Positions 17,717-26,090 are shown, counted from the stretch's first letter. The stretch is DNA of 38,132 nt from Thermoplasmatota archaeon (GCA_029762575.1 JARVGL010000007.1:1-38132); one strand, 5' to 3'. Translations and numbers: made by a program. Notes: generated by a model not told the origin, from the letters alone.

Positions 17717-18176
17717 GGACATCTTCTGCAGAGAGATTGATGATGTTTGTTCGTTTGTAGATATCTAGGAATGTTGAGACATGTATCTTTTTCTCAACGC
17801 CTTCGATCGTCTTGATATATTCATTGATGAATCTCCAAAGATGTTTCCCATTTTTTGCAAGTATCTCGATAATGAGATCATGATCTCCTGAGGAGGTGGT
17901 GACGACTTGAACTTCATGATACGATGCAAGTTGTCTAGCGATATCATGCATCTTGAGAGGATCTACATTCAGACCGATGACTGCGGTGGTGGTATATCCC
18001 ACTTTTTCAGGGTCAATGACGGCGGAGAACTGCGTGATGATGCCATCCTTTATAAGCTTCTTAATCCTATAATGTACGGTGCTAGCACCTAGATTCAGAT
18101 CCTCAGCGATCTTCTGATATTGGGTCTTATCGTTCTTTTGAAGGATGTTTAATATCTTCTTATCAATATCGTCCAT
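17694..18176 (-). CDS. Lrp/AsnC-family transcriptional regulator
   Basis: A 160-residue regulator with the N-terminal HTH (MDDIDKKILNILQKNDKTQYQKIAEDLNLGASTVHYRIKKL spans residues 1-41) and the C-terminal RAM/AsnC ligand-binding domain (VIDPEKVGYTTTAVIGL, then SGDHDLIIEIL). The family often binds amino acids and controls metabolism as an octamer. The gene overlaps the end of malic enzyme tail to tail and is divergent from the hydrogenase operon, so either could be a target. The A+T-rich 280 bases upstream carry inverted repeats that could include its sites. Confidence 0.92.
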   Translation of the reverse strand: MDDIDKKILNILQKNDKTQYQKIAEDLNLGASTVHYRIKKLIKDGIITQFSAVIDPEKVGYTTTAVIGLNVDPLKMHDIARQLASYHEVQVVTTSSGDHDLIIEILAKNGKHLWRFINEYIKTIEGVEKKIHVSTFLDIYKRTNIINLSAEDVLIDQDHQ

Positions 18177-18357
18177 ATTAATTGTATATCATTTCATTAC
18201 TTTAAAATTTTTTGATTATTTTTCAATTAATTTTATTGATTATCTTTTTTCATTCAAAACATTTATTAGTTTCGTACCTATGTCGTTTTACCCCTTATCT
18301 CAGGGTATGGATACAACTAGTATATGAACAAGTTAACTAGGTCTCTAGGGAAATCAA

Positions 18358-18420
18358 GAATATCGCATTAAGAGCTGAGATATCTCTCGAGTAATGCTTA
18401 TTAAGAGATACCCGATATTC
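18358..18420. promoter_or_regulatory. Nested inverted repeats upstream of the hydrogenase operon
   Basis: The segment starts GAATATCG (18358-18365) and ends CGATATTC (18413-18420), an exact inverted pair. Inside are GCATTA (18365-18370) with its complement TAATGC (18392-18397), a perfect palindrome GAGATATCTC (18377-18386), and a direct repeat ATTAAGAG (18367-18374 and 18400-18407). A weak TATA-like AGTATATGA lies at 18319-18327, which would place the repeats in the 5' leader, and a ribosome site AAAGGAG follows at 18445-18451. It may be a regulator-binding region or an RNA fold. Nothing in the sequence decides which. Confidence 0.55.
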
Positions 18421-18458
18421 CATCCGATTACTTCCCCCCTACTAAAAGGAGAGTATAT

Positions 18459-20384
18459 ATGAAATCGATATCTGAAGAAGATCTAAATTGCTTTATAGAT
18501 GCATTGATACAGGATGAAACCTATGAAGTTCATGGTGTGCAATCAAAAGGAAAACGATTTGTTTTTGCACCTTTGGAAACAGCAGAGCATCTGCGGTTGG
18601 AGTATGATGTTACCATCCTTCCACCTAAAAAATATTTCCTTCCGCAGTATGAGAACTTGATGGATTTCAATCTATCACAGGATTTTTCAGTGTCCCCTCA
18701 AAAAGTAGATAAACCCTTGATACTGATCGGTGTACACCCCTATGATATCATAGCCCTCCAACAAACCGATAAAGTGTATCTTGACGATCAAAAAGATGAT
18801 TTTTATCAGAAACGAAGGAAAAACACTCTCATCATCGGTGTTGACATTCAAAATGTGTCTGAACATTCATTTGCAGGTAGTCTTGGGACTCATTATGTGG
18901 ACTCCGGTTTTGATCTGATGTTGACAAACATCGGCAAGAAATATGTGATAACCATCGGGTCTAAAAAAGGAGAAAAACTTGTTCAACGATACGCAAAGGT
19001 AAAAGATGCAACAGATGCCGAAGTAAAAGAGATTGAAAAAATACGGATTAATACTCTTAACAAATTCAAAAAAAAGGTACAAGTTACAGATGCAGCGGGA
19101 TGGTCATCACTTCTCGTCAGTAATTATGAGAATAGTATTTGGGAGGAGCAGTCAAGCAAATGTATGGAATGCAGTAGTTGTACGATGGTGTGTCCAACGT
19201 GTTTCTGTTATGATGTAAAAGATGATGTCTCTCTTAATATGCGAGATGGTTCCCGGATACGTACATGGGATGGATGTCTTCTCAAGGATTTCACAAAGGT
19301 TGGCAGTGGTGAAGTATTCCGAGAGGATTTAAAGGATAGATTCCGTCATCGATTCTTTAGAAAAGGAAATTACCTAACAGAAAGATATGGTTTTATCGCG
19401 TGTGTTGGATGTGGTCGATGTAGTATAGCATGCTTACCAAATATTGCAAGCCCCTGCGATATCATAAATGAACTATCAAAATCTGGTGGAAAAGGAAAAA
19501 GGGATACATTTTTTATCAAACAGAAAAACAAGACAGATGAAAAAGGTATCATCCATGTTCCAAGAAGAGCCATAATTAAGAAGATTCAAAAGCTCACTGA
19601 ATGGGAAACATTATTTACTCTTGAATTCGAAGATAAGAAACCATTGGGTCACAAACCTGGGCAATTCGTTGAACTCTCAATCTTTGGGGTAGGTGAAGCA
19701 CCATTTGGGATTTCTTCACCACCAAGTGATGATCCACAATTTGATGTTGTCGTTCGAAAGGTGGGGAATCTAACTTCAAAACTTTTTACATTGAAGAAAG
19801 AAGATTCCGTTGGTATCCGAGGTCCTCTAGGAAACGGTTTTGATATGAAGGAATTCAAAGGAAAACATATAATTTTCGTGTCTGGAGGAACTGGGATGAT
19901 ACCAATGAGATCTCTTATCGAATACTGTCTTGATAAAAAGAATCGAGACAAATTCAAATATATTAAGATACTCTACGGTGCAAAACGACCATGCGATGTC
20001 CTTTTCCAAGATAAAATAGCAACATGGGAAAAATGTGATAGCGTTACCTGTAAACTCACTGTTGATACCTGCCAAGATGGGGAATGCTGGGTTGGAAGTG
20101 TTGGTCTTGTAACAGCATTATTTCCAAAATTAGAAGTGGATAGAATAGATCCAAAGAACACTAAAGCTGTTGTTATTGGTCCACCGGTCATGTTCAAATT
20201 TGTCATCAAATGTCTACAAACAATCGGGATTGATGATAAAGATATCTATGTATCCTTAGAACGTCGGATGAAATGTGGTGTTGGGAAATGTGGTCATTGT
20301 CAGATCAATGGTGTCTATTGCTGTAAGGAGGGTCCAGTGTTCAATTATGCTGAGATCAAAAATCTACCGGAGGCGTTCGAATGA
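18459..20384 (+). CDS. Sulfhydrogenase beta-gamma fusion (HydB-HydG), Fe-S and FAD/NAD(P)-binding subunit
   Basis: A 641-residue protein joining two subunits that are separate in Pyrococcus. Residues 1-340 match HydB: 4Fe-4S clusters at C235-C238-C241-C245 and C315-C318-C321-C325. A linker at about 340-365 leads to the HydG diaphorase half. That half has the FAD-binding region GQFVELSIFGVGEAPFGISS (401-420), the NAD(P) loop SGGTGMIPMRSL (475-486) and a C-terminal 2Fe-2S site (C606, C611, C614 and C621 or C622). It should pass electrons between NAD(P)H and the NiFe subunits; homologues also reduce sulfur or polysulfide. The start has an AAAGGAG ribosome site. Its stop overlaps the next ATG. 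Confidence 0.92.
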   Translation: MKSISEEDLNCFIDALIQDETYEVHGVQSKGKRFVFAPLETAEHLRLEYDVTILPPKKYFLPQYENLMDFNLSQDFSVSPQKVDKPLILIGVHPYDIIALQQTDKVYLDDQKDDFYQKRRKNTLIIGVDIQNVSEHSFAGSLGTHYVDSGFDLMLTNIGKKYVITIGSKKGEKLVQRYAKVKDATDAEVKEIEKIRINTLNKFKKKVQVTDAAGWSSLLVSNYENSIWEEQSSKCMECSSCTMVCPTCFCYDVKDDVSLNMRDGSRIRTWDGCLLKDFTKVGSGEVFREDLKDRFRHRFFRKGNYLTERYGFIACVGCGRCSIACLPNIASPCDIINELSKSGGKGKRDTFFIKQKNKTDEKGIIHVPRRAIIKKIQKLTEWETLFTLEFEDKKPLGHKPGQFVELSIFGVGEAPFGISSPPSDDPQFDVVVRKVGNLTSKLFTLKKEDSVGIRGPLGNGFDMKEFKGKHIIFVSGGTGMIPMRSLIEYCLDKKNRDKFKYIKILYGAKRPCDVLFQDKIATWEKCDSVTCKLTVDTCQDGECWVGSVGLVTALFPKLEVDRIDPKNTKAVVIGPPVMFKFVIKCLQTIGIDDKDIYVSLERRMKCGVGKCGHCQINGVYCCKEGPVFNYAEIKNLPEAFE

Positions 20385-21130
20385 GCAAACCAAAAGTTGC
20401 TTTTTTTGATTTTGCCAGTTGCGAAGGCTGTCAACTTCAAATAGCTAATCTTGAAGAAGAGATCCTGGATTTGATACAACTCGTTGATGTTGTCTCATTT
20501 AGAGAGGTAATGAAAGAACATGCTGAGACCTATGATATTGCATTCATTGAAGGATCAGTCATGCGTCCTATGGATGAAGAACGAATAAAAGAGATACGAA
20601 AACATGCAAAGATACTTGTTGCACTTGGAGCATGTGCAACCATCGGCGGTGTCAATAAGATACGTAATCAATGGGATGTTGAGAACGTTAAAAAGGATGT
20701 GTATGGGGATGCAAAGATCAAGGGAAATAAATATTTTGATGTCTTTCCAACAAAATCAGTAGACGAGGTCGTAAAAGTTGATTTCTATATACACGGATGC
20801 CCCATCAATCGAGATGAATTCAAAAAAGTCGTCGTGAGTCTTATAATGGGAAAGACCCCGGAGATACCAACGTATCCAGTATGTGTGGAATGTAAGAAGA
20901 ATGAGAATGTCTGTCTGTTTGAACAAGGCAAATTCTGTTTGGGTCCTATCACAAGAGCAGGATGTAACGCTATCTGTCCAACAAATGGAAGTCCCTGTGA
21001 TGGTTGTAGAGGTATTCTTGATAAACCCCAGGTGGAATGTGTTCAAGAGGTACTTGATCGATATAATCTGACCTATGAAGATATGAAGAATCGTTGTATC
21101 ATCTATAATTATACGAAGGAGGAATGCTAG
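20381..21130 (+). CDS. hydD: NiFe hydrogenase small subunit (sulfhydrogenase delta)
   Basis: A 249-residue group 3 hydrogenase small subunit. The proximal 4Fe-4S site is formed by DFASCEGCQLQ near residues 14-17, the GACATIGG segment (about 86-93) and the HGCPINRDE segment (about 145-153). The C-terminal cysteines (CVECKKNENVCLFEQGKFC and CPTNGSPCDGC) bind the medial and distal clusters. It wires electrons from the NiFe site in HydA to the HydBG fusion. The ATG overlaps the upstream stop (ATGA), so it is translationally coupled. No signal peptide is present, so the enzyme is cytoplasmic, as in Pyrococcus sulfhydrogenases. Confidence 0.94.
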   Translation: MSKPKVAFFDFASCEGCQLQIANLEEEILDLIQLVDVVSFREVMKEHAETYDIAFIEGSVMRPMDEERIKEIRKHAKILVALGACATIGGVNKIRNQWDVENVKKDVYGDAKIKGNKYFDVFPTKSVDEVVKVDFYIHGCPINRDEFKKVVVSLIMGKTPEIPTYPVCVECKKNENVCLFEQGKFCLGPITRAGCNAICPTNGSPCDGCRGILDKPQVECVQEVLDRYNLTYEDMKNRCIIYNYTKEEC

Positions 21131-21131
21131 G

Positions 21132-22433
21132 ATGAGTAAAGATGTTTCAGTAAACGTTCACCATGTGACTCGAGTAGAAGGACATGGTAATATTGTTCTT
21201 GATGTTAAAAGTGGAGATATTAAAGAGATACAATGGCAGGTTCCTGAGGCACCACGTTTCTTCGAGGCGATGCTCCGAGGCCGGCATTATGATGACCTCC
21301 GACCAATCACATCTAGAATTTGCGGTATTTGTAGTATTGGGCATTCTCTTGCGAGTTTGAAGGCAACGGAAGATGCATTGGATGTTTCCATCTCAGATCA
21401 ATCCCATATACTCCGTCGTCTAGCGATTAATGGAGAAAATATGCAGAGCCATATCTTACACATAGGCTATCTTGTAGCGCCAGATTTGTTTGGCGTGGGA
21501 AGTGTGTTTCCCCTTGTTGGAAGTAAACACCAAGATGCATTATTAAAGATAGTTCAACTTCATCGATTATCCAATGAGATGTCTGATATGATATGCGGTC
21601 GTACAACACATCCAATCCGACTGGTCGTAGGTGGTTTTTCAATGGTTCCAACAGAGAAACAATTACGCGAAATGAAACAACGACTTACGGATGCTATACA
21701 ACCAACTCAAGATGTTGCTACCGCGGTTCTTTCTGTAGCTGACAAACTTCCTGATTTCTCAAGGGAGACGGAATATATTGGATTAAGTGCTGATAATGAA
21801 TATGCATTCTATGATGGATATATCAATTCGACAGATACAGGCGCTTTCAAAGATTACAAGAACTATACCGATGTCATGAAAGAATATATCGTTTCTCAAT
21901 CAACCGCGAAATATGCAAAACATCATAGGAAATCCTATATGGTCGGAGCATTGGCCAGGTATAATCTGAACAGTAAACAACTTCATCCTCTTGCAAAGGA
22001 TGTCGCTAAGATGTTTGGTTTGAAACCTGTTTGCTATAATCCATATATGAATACCATTGCCCAGATCGTTGAGTTTGTCCATAACATCGAGGATTCCATA
22101 CTGCAGATCGATGCATTGTTGGATACTACGATAAAAGATGAAAAACCGGTCAAGGTGAATAAAAGGTCAGGAACCGGTGTTGGCATTGTTGAGGTTCCAC
22201 GAGGGATCCTTGTTCATGAATATGTCATTAAAAATGAACTATGTACGAAAGCCAATTGTATCATACCAACGAATCAGAACCATGCAAACATTCAGCATGA
22301 TATGGAGGAATTGGTGCCCCAGATACTTGATAAGTCGGAAAAAGAAATCGAACTAACTCTTGAAATGCTTGTTCGTGCCTATGATCCTTGTATCTCCTGC
22401 AGTACTCATTATCTGACGGTAACATTTGAATAA
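21132..22433 (+). CDS. hydA: NiFe hydrogenase large subunit (sulfhydrogenase alpha)
   Basis: A 433-residue catalytic subunit. The nickel ligands are intact: L1 motif RICGICSIGHS (C64, C67, H71) and L2 motif DPCISCSTH (C420, C423, H426). The seven residues after H426 would be removed by the maturation protease encoded next downstream. The N-terminal HHVTRVEGHGNI is family-typical. It produces or takes up H2, probably with NAD(P)H through the HydBG fusion. It starts one base after the hydD stop, with a GGAGGA ribosome site overlapping the end of hydD. Confidence 0.95.
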   Translation: MSKDVSVNVHHVTRVEGHGNIVLDVKSGDIKEIQWQVPEAPRFFEAMLRGRHYDDLRPITSRICGICSIGHSLASLKATEDALDVSISDQSHILRRLAINGENMQSHILHIGYLVAPDLFGVGSVFPLVGSKHQDALLKIVQLHRLSNEMSDMICGRTTHPIRLVVGGFSMVPTEKQLREMKQRLTDAIQPTQDVATAVLSVADKLPDFSRETEYIGLSADNEYAFYDGYINSTDTGAFKDYKNYTDVMKEYIVSQSTAKYAKHHRKSYMVGALARYNLNSKQLHPLAKDVAKMFGLKPVCYNPYMNTIAQIVEFVHNIEDSILQIDALLDTTIKDEKPVKVNKRSGTGVGIVEVPRGILVHEYVIKNELCTKANCIIPTNQNHANIQHDMEELVPQILDKSEKEIELTLEMLVRAYDPCISCSTHYLTVTFE

Positions 22434-22460
22434 ACCAATCCTGTTTCCTACGTTGTTCCC

Positions 22461-22943
22461 ATGCAAGAGGTATGTGGTGTAATTGGTATTGGCAATCCCC
22501 TTAGACGTGATGATGGGATAGGTCTTGTCCTGCTAGATCATCTACGATCACGTGAAAAAGGATTTGCATCATTAGTTACCTATATCGATGGTGGGACAGC
22601 GGGTATGAACCTCTTACATTATTTCTCTATATATCGTATGATTCTTCTCATTGATGCAGTCCGGTTCGGAGGGATTCCTGGTCAGTGGCGATTCTTTTCA
22701 CATAATGAGGCCATAAGCAAATCTACACAAGAACATGTTTCAACCCATATCTCTGATGTATTTCAAGTAATTAGAATTGCTCAAAAGATAGGTCAGATAC
22801 CTCAGCATCTCTATATATTTGGAGTGGAACCTGAAGATGTCTCAGTAGGTCAAGGGTTATCTGATACACTACAAAACAAGTTACCTGTTCTAAAGAAAAG
22901 TGTAGAGGAAAAGCTAGGTTGGATGATTGAAACGGTTCTCTAA
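22461..22943 (+). CDS. Hydrogenase maturation protease
   Basis: A 160-residue HycI/HoxM-type endopeptidase that trims the C-terminus of the NiFe large subunit after nickel is inserted. The family start is GVIGIGNPLRRDDGIGL, whose acidic residue binds nickel, followed by the LIDAVRFGGIPG region and a His in HVSTHISDVF. It lies 27 bases after hydA on the same strand, and the HydA C-terminal tail it should cut is present. The nickel-insertion proteins HypA-F are not in the window. It converges on the thiol-redox operon, whose last gene ends 10 bases away. Confidence 0.9.
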   Translation: MQEVCGVIGIGNPLRRDDGIGLVLLDHLRSREKGFASLVTYIDGGTAGMNLLHYFSIYRMILLIDAVRFGGIPGQWRFFSHNEAISKSTQEHVSTHISDVFQVIRIAQKIGQIPQHLYIFGVEPEDVSVGQGLSDTLQNKLPVLKKSVEEKLGWMIETVL

Positions 22944-22953
22944 TACTCAATTG

Positions 22954-23595
22954 TTATGGTTGTTGCTCGGGATGATACGCAACATGGTTCTCATCCCATA
23001 GTTGGAGGCTTTCCTGCATGATGCCCTGGAGGAACTCAAGACGTTTTTCATCTGTATTGATATTGAGTGTTCCATAGAGACTTGTATAATATGGTTTGAT
23101 GATGCCGCTGTCATAGCCAACGGTGGCTATGGTAAACATCGGTAACCCTCCGATATGGTCTTTGTCATAGACGAAAAAAGCATCGATCCTCTCTTTTATA
23201 GCATGATCGATGTTCGTATAATAGTAGTGGACGGTTTGATTGTTATAGCTGAGTTGATAATAGATCATCTCCTCTTTTCCAAAATCAATAGAGAAAAGAT
23301 CCTTAATGACCGGGTACATGACATCGCAGCCATAACAGGCATCCTCGCTGAAATGAAGGAAGACAACACCCGTTTTAAGGTTTTCCAACACATAATCCGT
23401 ATGAGGTTGATTATGGGCTGTTTCAAAGGTATACTCCGATGAAGTTAATGGTTCTAATTTAATGCAACTGAGGCAGAGCACCTGAACGATGCTTGTATAG
23501 ACATCATCGTAGATAGTTGTTGTCGCTATCATCGTACATCCTGATAGAACAATAAGACCTGCAACTGCTATTTGTATCAATTGGTTTTTTTTCAT
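22954..23595 (-). CDS. Thioredoxin-like lipoprotein with two CxxC motifs
   Basis: A 213-residue exported protein. An N-terminal hydrophobic segment ends in the lipobox LSGC with C20 as the likely lipidated Cys. Two CxxC motifs follow: CLSC at 41-44, before the thioredoxin fold, and CYGC at 87-90 in VVFLHFSEDACYGCDVMYP, the thioredoxin active-site position. A Pro in GLPMFTI is the expected cis-proline. The frame is open upstream into the preceding gene, but the ATG at 23595 lies five bases after that stop, with GTGATC as ribosome site. It is the last gene of the five-gene thiol/electron-transfer unit. Function is probably envelope disulfide reduction or electron relay, with the substrate unknown. 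Confidence 0.75.
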   Translation of the reverse strand: MKKNQLIQIAVAGLIVLSGCTMIATTTIYDDVYTSIVQVLCLSCIKLEPLTSSEYTFETAHNQPHTDYVLENLKTGVVFLHFSEDACYGCDVMYPVIKDLFSIDFGKEEMIYYQLSYNNQTVHYYYTNIDHAIKERIDAFFVYDKDHIGGLPMFTIATVGYDSGIIKPYYTSLYGTLNINTDEKRLEFLQGIMQESLQLWDENHVAYHPEQQP

Positions 23596-23599
23596 TTGA

Positions 23600-24421
23600 T
23601 CACTTTTCATAATGGATAAGGTCTTTTGGACACACCTCGATACATTTTCCACAGAGGATACATTCCGGATCACGGTTGAGATGTATCACATCGATACCCA
23701 TAGGGCAGATGTTTGAACATGCATTGCAACGGAGACATTCCTTTTGAAATGTTTTTTCTTCAACGCGTGCAACATGAAGAAGACTTATCTTATTGAATGG
23801 AGCAAGAAGTGCTCCGAGGGGACAGAAATATCGACACCATCCTCGTTCAATGGTAAAAATTAGGATAGTAAATAAGATGAAAATGATAGATGCTATCAGG
23901 AAATAGGAACTTGGGACAAATTTACCCCAGAAGATACTCAATGTGGGGAGAGTCCCAGTTAAAAAACCGATGGGGCAGATATCAGTGAACATGAAACCGA
24001 TGAGTGCGCTTGTGAGAAATACGAATCCAATAAGGACAAAATATTTTGCATATCGCAGGTAGTGTTCAAGAGGGTGATGTCCAAGTCGTTTCGCTAGCGG
24101 CATCTTCTTGATCTTTCGTGCAACCTTTGCTGTTAGTCTCTGGAGAAGACCTATGGGGCATGCCCATGCACAGATGCCACGACCAGTGAGAACCCCGACA
24201 AACCCGAGGATAAGAAGCGGATAGGTGAACAGTTTCCATTTGAAATTATTCTCAAAGACACTTAGTTCAAGTGCTCGTAATGGACAAGCTGATGTAGCTG
24301 CAGGGCAGGCATTACAATAAAAAAAAGGAAAGCAAAACCCTGTTTTGACACCAAATGGTCTAAGGTTTGCTGCTAAAAAAATAAGAATTTGAGTGAGGAA
24401 TCGTTTTCGTTGGAAATTCAT
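23600..24421 (-). CDS. NapH/MauN-like membrane ferredoxin
   Basis: A 273-residue polytopic membrane protein with Fe-S sites. An N-terminal cysteine group (C30, C36, C39, C46) is followed by transmembrane segments at about 64-81, 126-146 and 174-190. Two CxxxCP motifs close to membrane segments (CAWACP at 84-89, CRYFCP at 196-201) are typical of the NapH/NosR/RdxA group. The C-terminus has two 4Fe-4S motifs (C229-C232-C235-C239 and C254-C257-C260-C264). Such proteins pass electrons between cytoplasm or quinone and exported redox proteins. It lies three bases after the PGF-CTERM-like gene and overlaps no neighbour. It probably moves electrons to the lipoproteins encoded beside it. Confidence 0.85.
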   Translation of the reverse strand: MNFQRKRFLTQILIFLAANLRPFGVKTGFCFPFFYCNACPAATSACPLRALELSVFENNFKWKLFTYPLLILGFVGVLTGRGICAWACPIGLLQRLTAKVARKIKKMPLAKRLGHHPLEHYLRYAKYFVLIGFVFLTSALIGFMFTDICPIGFLTGTLPTLSIFWGKFVPSSYFLIASIIFILFTILIFTIERGWCRYFCPLGALLAPFNKISLLHVARVEEKTFQKECLRCNACSNICPMGIDVIHLNRDPECILCGKCIEVCPKDLIHYEK

Positions 24422-24424
24422 CTC

Positions 24425-24934
24425 TTATCGTCTTCGCCTAAACAAAATAAACGATATAAAGATTGTTGCAAAGGCAAATACGACGAGATCAAAACCAGGG
24501 GTTCCGTTGGCAGATCCACCGTTATTTGATGGTTTTTCAGATAATGTTACCTTTGTTAATTCAAGATATTTTATCCACTCTCCATTGTTCTCAACGATAA
24601 GAGTGAATTCAATATATGTTGCTTCACTGTGTTTAAGGGTGAGGGAGGCTTCATAGGTATAGGCAGATTTTTGGGTCATTGAGACATTGGAATCATCAGG
24701 GTAACAAAGACCAAGATTACCATTACATTCCTGAACATGGATATAGACGTTCGTCACATCGATATCAGCGATATCTGCAGTAAATGTTACCGTAGATTTA
24801 GGAGCGGGTTTTTCAGGGTTCAATGTAACGGTTGGTTGGGCTGATGCGAAAACGATACTACTAGCAGTAGAGAGAAGCATAAGTAAGAGAACTGCAAAGA
24901 TGATCGTTTTCTTTTTTTCATATTTATTCTTCAT
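24425..24934 (-). CDS. Exported protein with a PGF-CTERM-like sorting tail
   Basis: A 169-residue surface protein. Residues 1-32 form a signal peptide. The middle (33-130) looks like one Ig-like beta domain with only two cysteines, C70 and C77 (ECNGNLGLC), which could form a disulfide. After a Ser/Asn/Gly linker the tail has TPGF (145-148), a hydrophobic helix and four Arg, the tripartite form of PGF-CTERM signals processed by archaeosortase A. No archaeosortase gene is in the window. It is set between TlpA-like and NapH-like genes on the same strand. Its role is unknown: it may be a surface redox partner or an anchor. Confidence 0.75.
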   Translation of the reverse strand: MKNKYEKKKTIIFAVLLLMLLSTASSIVFASAQPTVTLNPEKPAPKSTVTFTADIADIDVTNVYIHVQECNGNLGLCYPDDSNVSMTQKSAYTYEASLTLKHSEATYIEFTLIVENNGEWIKYLELTKVTLSEKPSNNGGSANGTPGFDLVVFAFATIFISFILFRRRR

Positions 24935-24996
24935 AGGGCATACACCTCGTATTTTATCCTGTAATTTTCCTTTTGTTTTTATGTGTTGTTATTTGT

Positions 24997-25557
24997 TCAT
25001 ATGATTCCATCGATCTTCTCTTTGAGGGTTATTAGTTCCCCGGTCCATCCGTCAGGGAATTCTGAGAAGAAGCTAAGACCATTATGTTCCCAGTAGATGT
25101 TTCCTTTTTGATCAAAGATAACGAGTTTAGGTATGGTCTCTGAAGGATTGTAATCCTTCAAGCTATCGAGTTGTTTTGCAAATACCCAGTCAAGATCGTA
25201 TCCATACAATGCAAATTCGTCGAGGAATTCTTGAATAAGGCTAACACTTTCTCTAGGGTCTGTATTAATGGAAAGGATCTCGAATTGGTCATTAGGATAG
25301 AATTGATAGGCTTTCCGTAGCTCAAGCATTTGATATTGGCAGGGGCTGCACCAGGTTGCCCACAGGTCCATGATGACGACCTTTCCTCGATAATCCTTTA
25401 ATTGTTTGACCGTTCCATCTAAAAGCGTAAAGGAGAAATTATGACCTGTATCCGTCTGATCCGCATCGTTTCCATCTGATGTCCCAGTGCAGCCTGAAAG
25501 GAGAATAAGGGAGAGGAAGAGGGATGCAGAAAGGACGGCAAGAAGATTTTTTTTCAT
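24997..25557 (-). CDS. TlpA/ResA-like thiol-disulfide lipoprotein
   Basis: A 186-residue exported thioredoxin-fold protein. The signal segment ends in LLLSGC with C23 as the lipobox Cys, followed by an acidic spacer. The fold begins at about residue 41 (FSFTLLDGTVKQLKDYRGK) and the active site is ATWCSPC (C70, C73). The cis-proline is in ETIPKLVIF. TlpA/ResA proteins reduce disulfides outside the membrane, for example on cytochrome c or secreted proteins. No c-type haem motif or CcdA/DsbD protein is encoded here, so its electron source is open; the NapH-like protein is a candidate. Confidence 0.9.
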   Translation of the reverse strand: MKKNLLAVLSASLFLSLILLSGCTGTSDGNDADQTDTGHNFSFTLLDGTVKQLKDYRGKVVIMDLWATWCSPCQYQMLELRKAYQFYPNDQFEILSINTDPRESVSLIQEFLDEFALYGYDLDWVFAKQLDSLKDYNPSETIPKLVIFDQKGNIYWEHNGLSFFSEFPDGWTGELITLKEKIDGII

Positions 25558-25586
25558 CTGAACAAATCAATCCTTTTATTCTTTTA

Positions 25587-25997
25587 TTAGATATGTAAAG
25601 CTAATTTTGCCATTAACATCTGTTTTGGCATGGCGCCTACTATCTTATCTACAAGCTTTCCGTTTTTGAATATTAGCAGGGAGGGTATGCTCATGATCCC
25701 GTAGTCCATTGCTGTTGACTGGTTGTTGTCGACATTTAGTTTTCCAAAGACGACTTTTCCTTGGAGTTCTTTAGCGAGATCTTCGACGATTGGTGCAATT
25801 GCGCGACATGGTCCACACCATGGTGCCCAGCAGTCGACTACGACGGTGTCGTATTGTTTGATTTTATTGTTAATATCGGCATCGGTCATTTCTATCGGCG
25901 TATTTGGCATTTGTTCCATTTTCTTTTCACCACTTAAATAACGGTTTTTTAATTCTTCGAGCTTTTTCTTTTTGATGGCGTTGAGTTCATCATCCAT
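25587..25997 (-). CDS. Thioredoxin with a charged N-terminal extension
   Basis: A 136-residue cytoplasmic thioredoxin with active site APWCGPC (C61, C64), preceded by the strand TVVVDCWAPW and followed by the cis-proline region MSIPSLLIF. The first 35 residues form a charged helix (MDDELNAIKKKKLEELKNRY) of a kind seen on other archaeal thioredoxins. It is the first gene of the leftward five-gene unit, 29 bases before the TlpA-like gene. A TATA-like TTAAATA (about 26023-26029 on this strand) predicts a start near 26001, a nearly leaderless transcript. It may feed electrons to the exported proteins or serve general cytoplasmic reduction. Confidence 0.93.
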   Translation of the reverse strand: MDDELNAIKKKKLEELKNRYLSGEKKMEQMPNTPIEMTDADINNKIKQYDTVVVDCWAPWCGPCRAIAPIVEDLAKELQGKVVFGKLNVDNNQSTAMDYGIMSIPSLLIFKNGKLVDKIVGAMPKQMLMAKLALHI

Positions 25998-26047
25998 TGG
26001 TTACTATTATGGTGGAGGTAGTATTTAACGTTTGTGCATAATTTTAA

Positions 26048-26090
26048 CACAACCATTATAAACCCATGTATACTATATACCTGTGTATGA
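26048..26090 (+). promoter_or_regulatory. Promoter of the HTH regulator with a GTATA-N3-TATAC palindrome
   Basis: A TATA box ATTATAAAC (26055-26063) predicts transcription beginning near 26084, three bases before the ATG at 26087. Between them lies GTATACTATATAC (26068-26080), a perfect GTATA-N3-TATAC inverted repeat, well placed to block transcription when bound. Its first half, ATGTATACTAT, is identical to bases 4171-4181 in the HxlR promoter. A weaker pair TTGTG-N11-CACAA spans 26032-26052. Confidence 0.6.
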
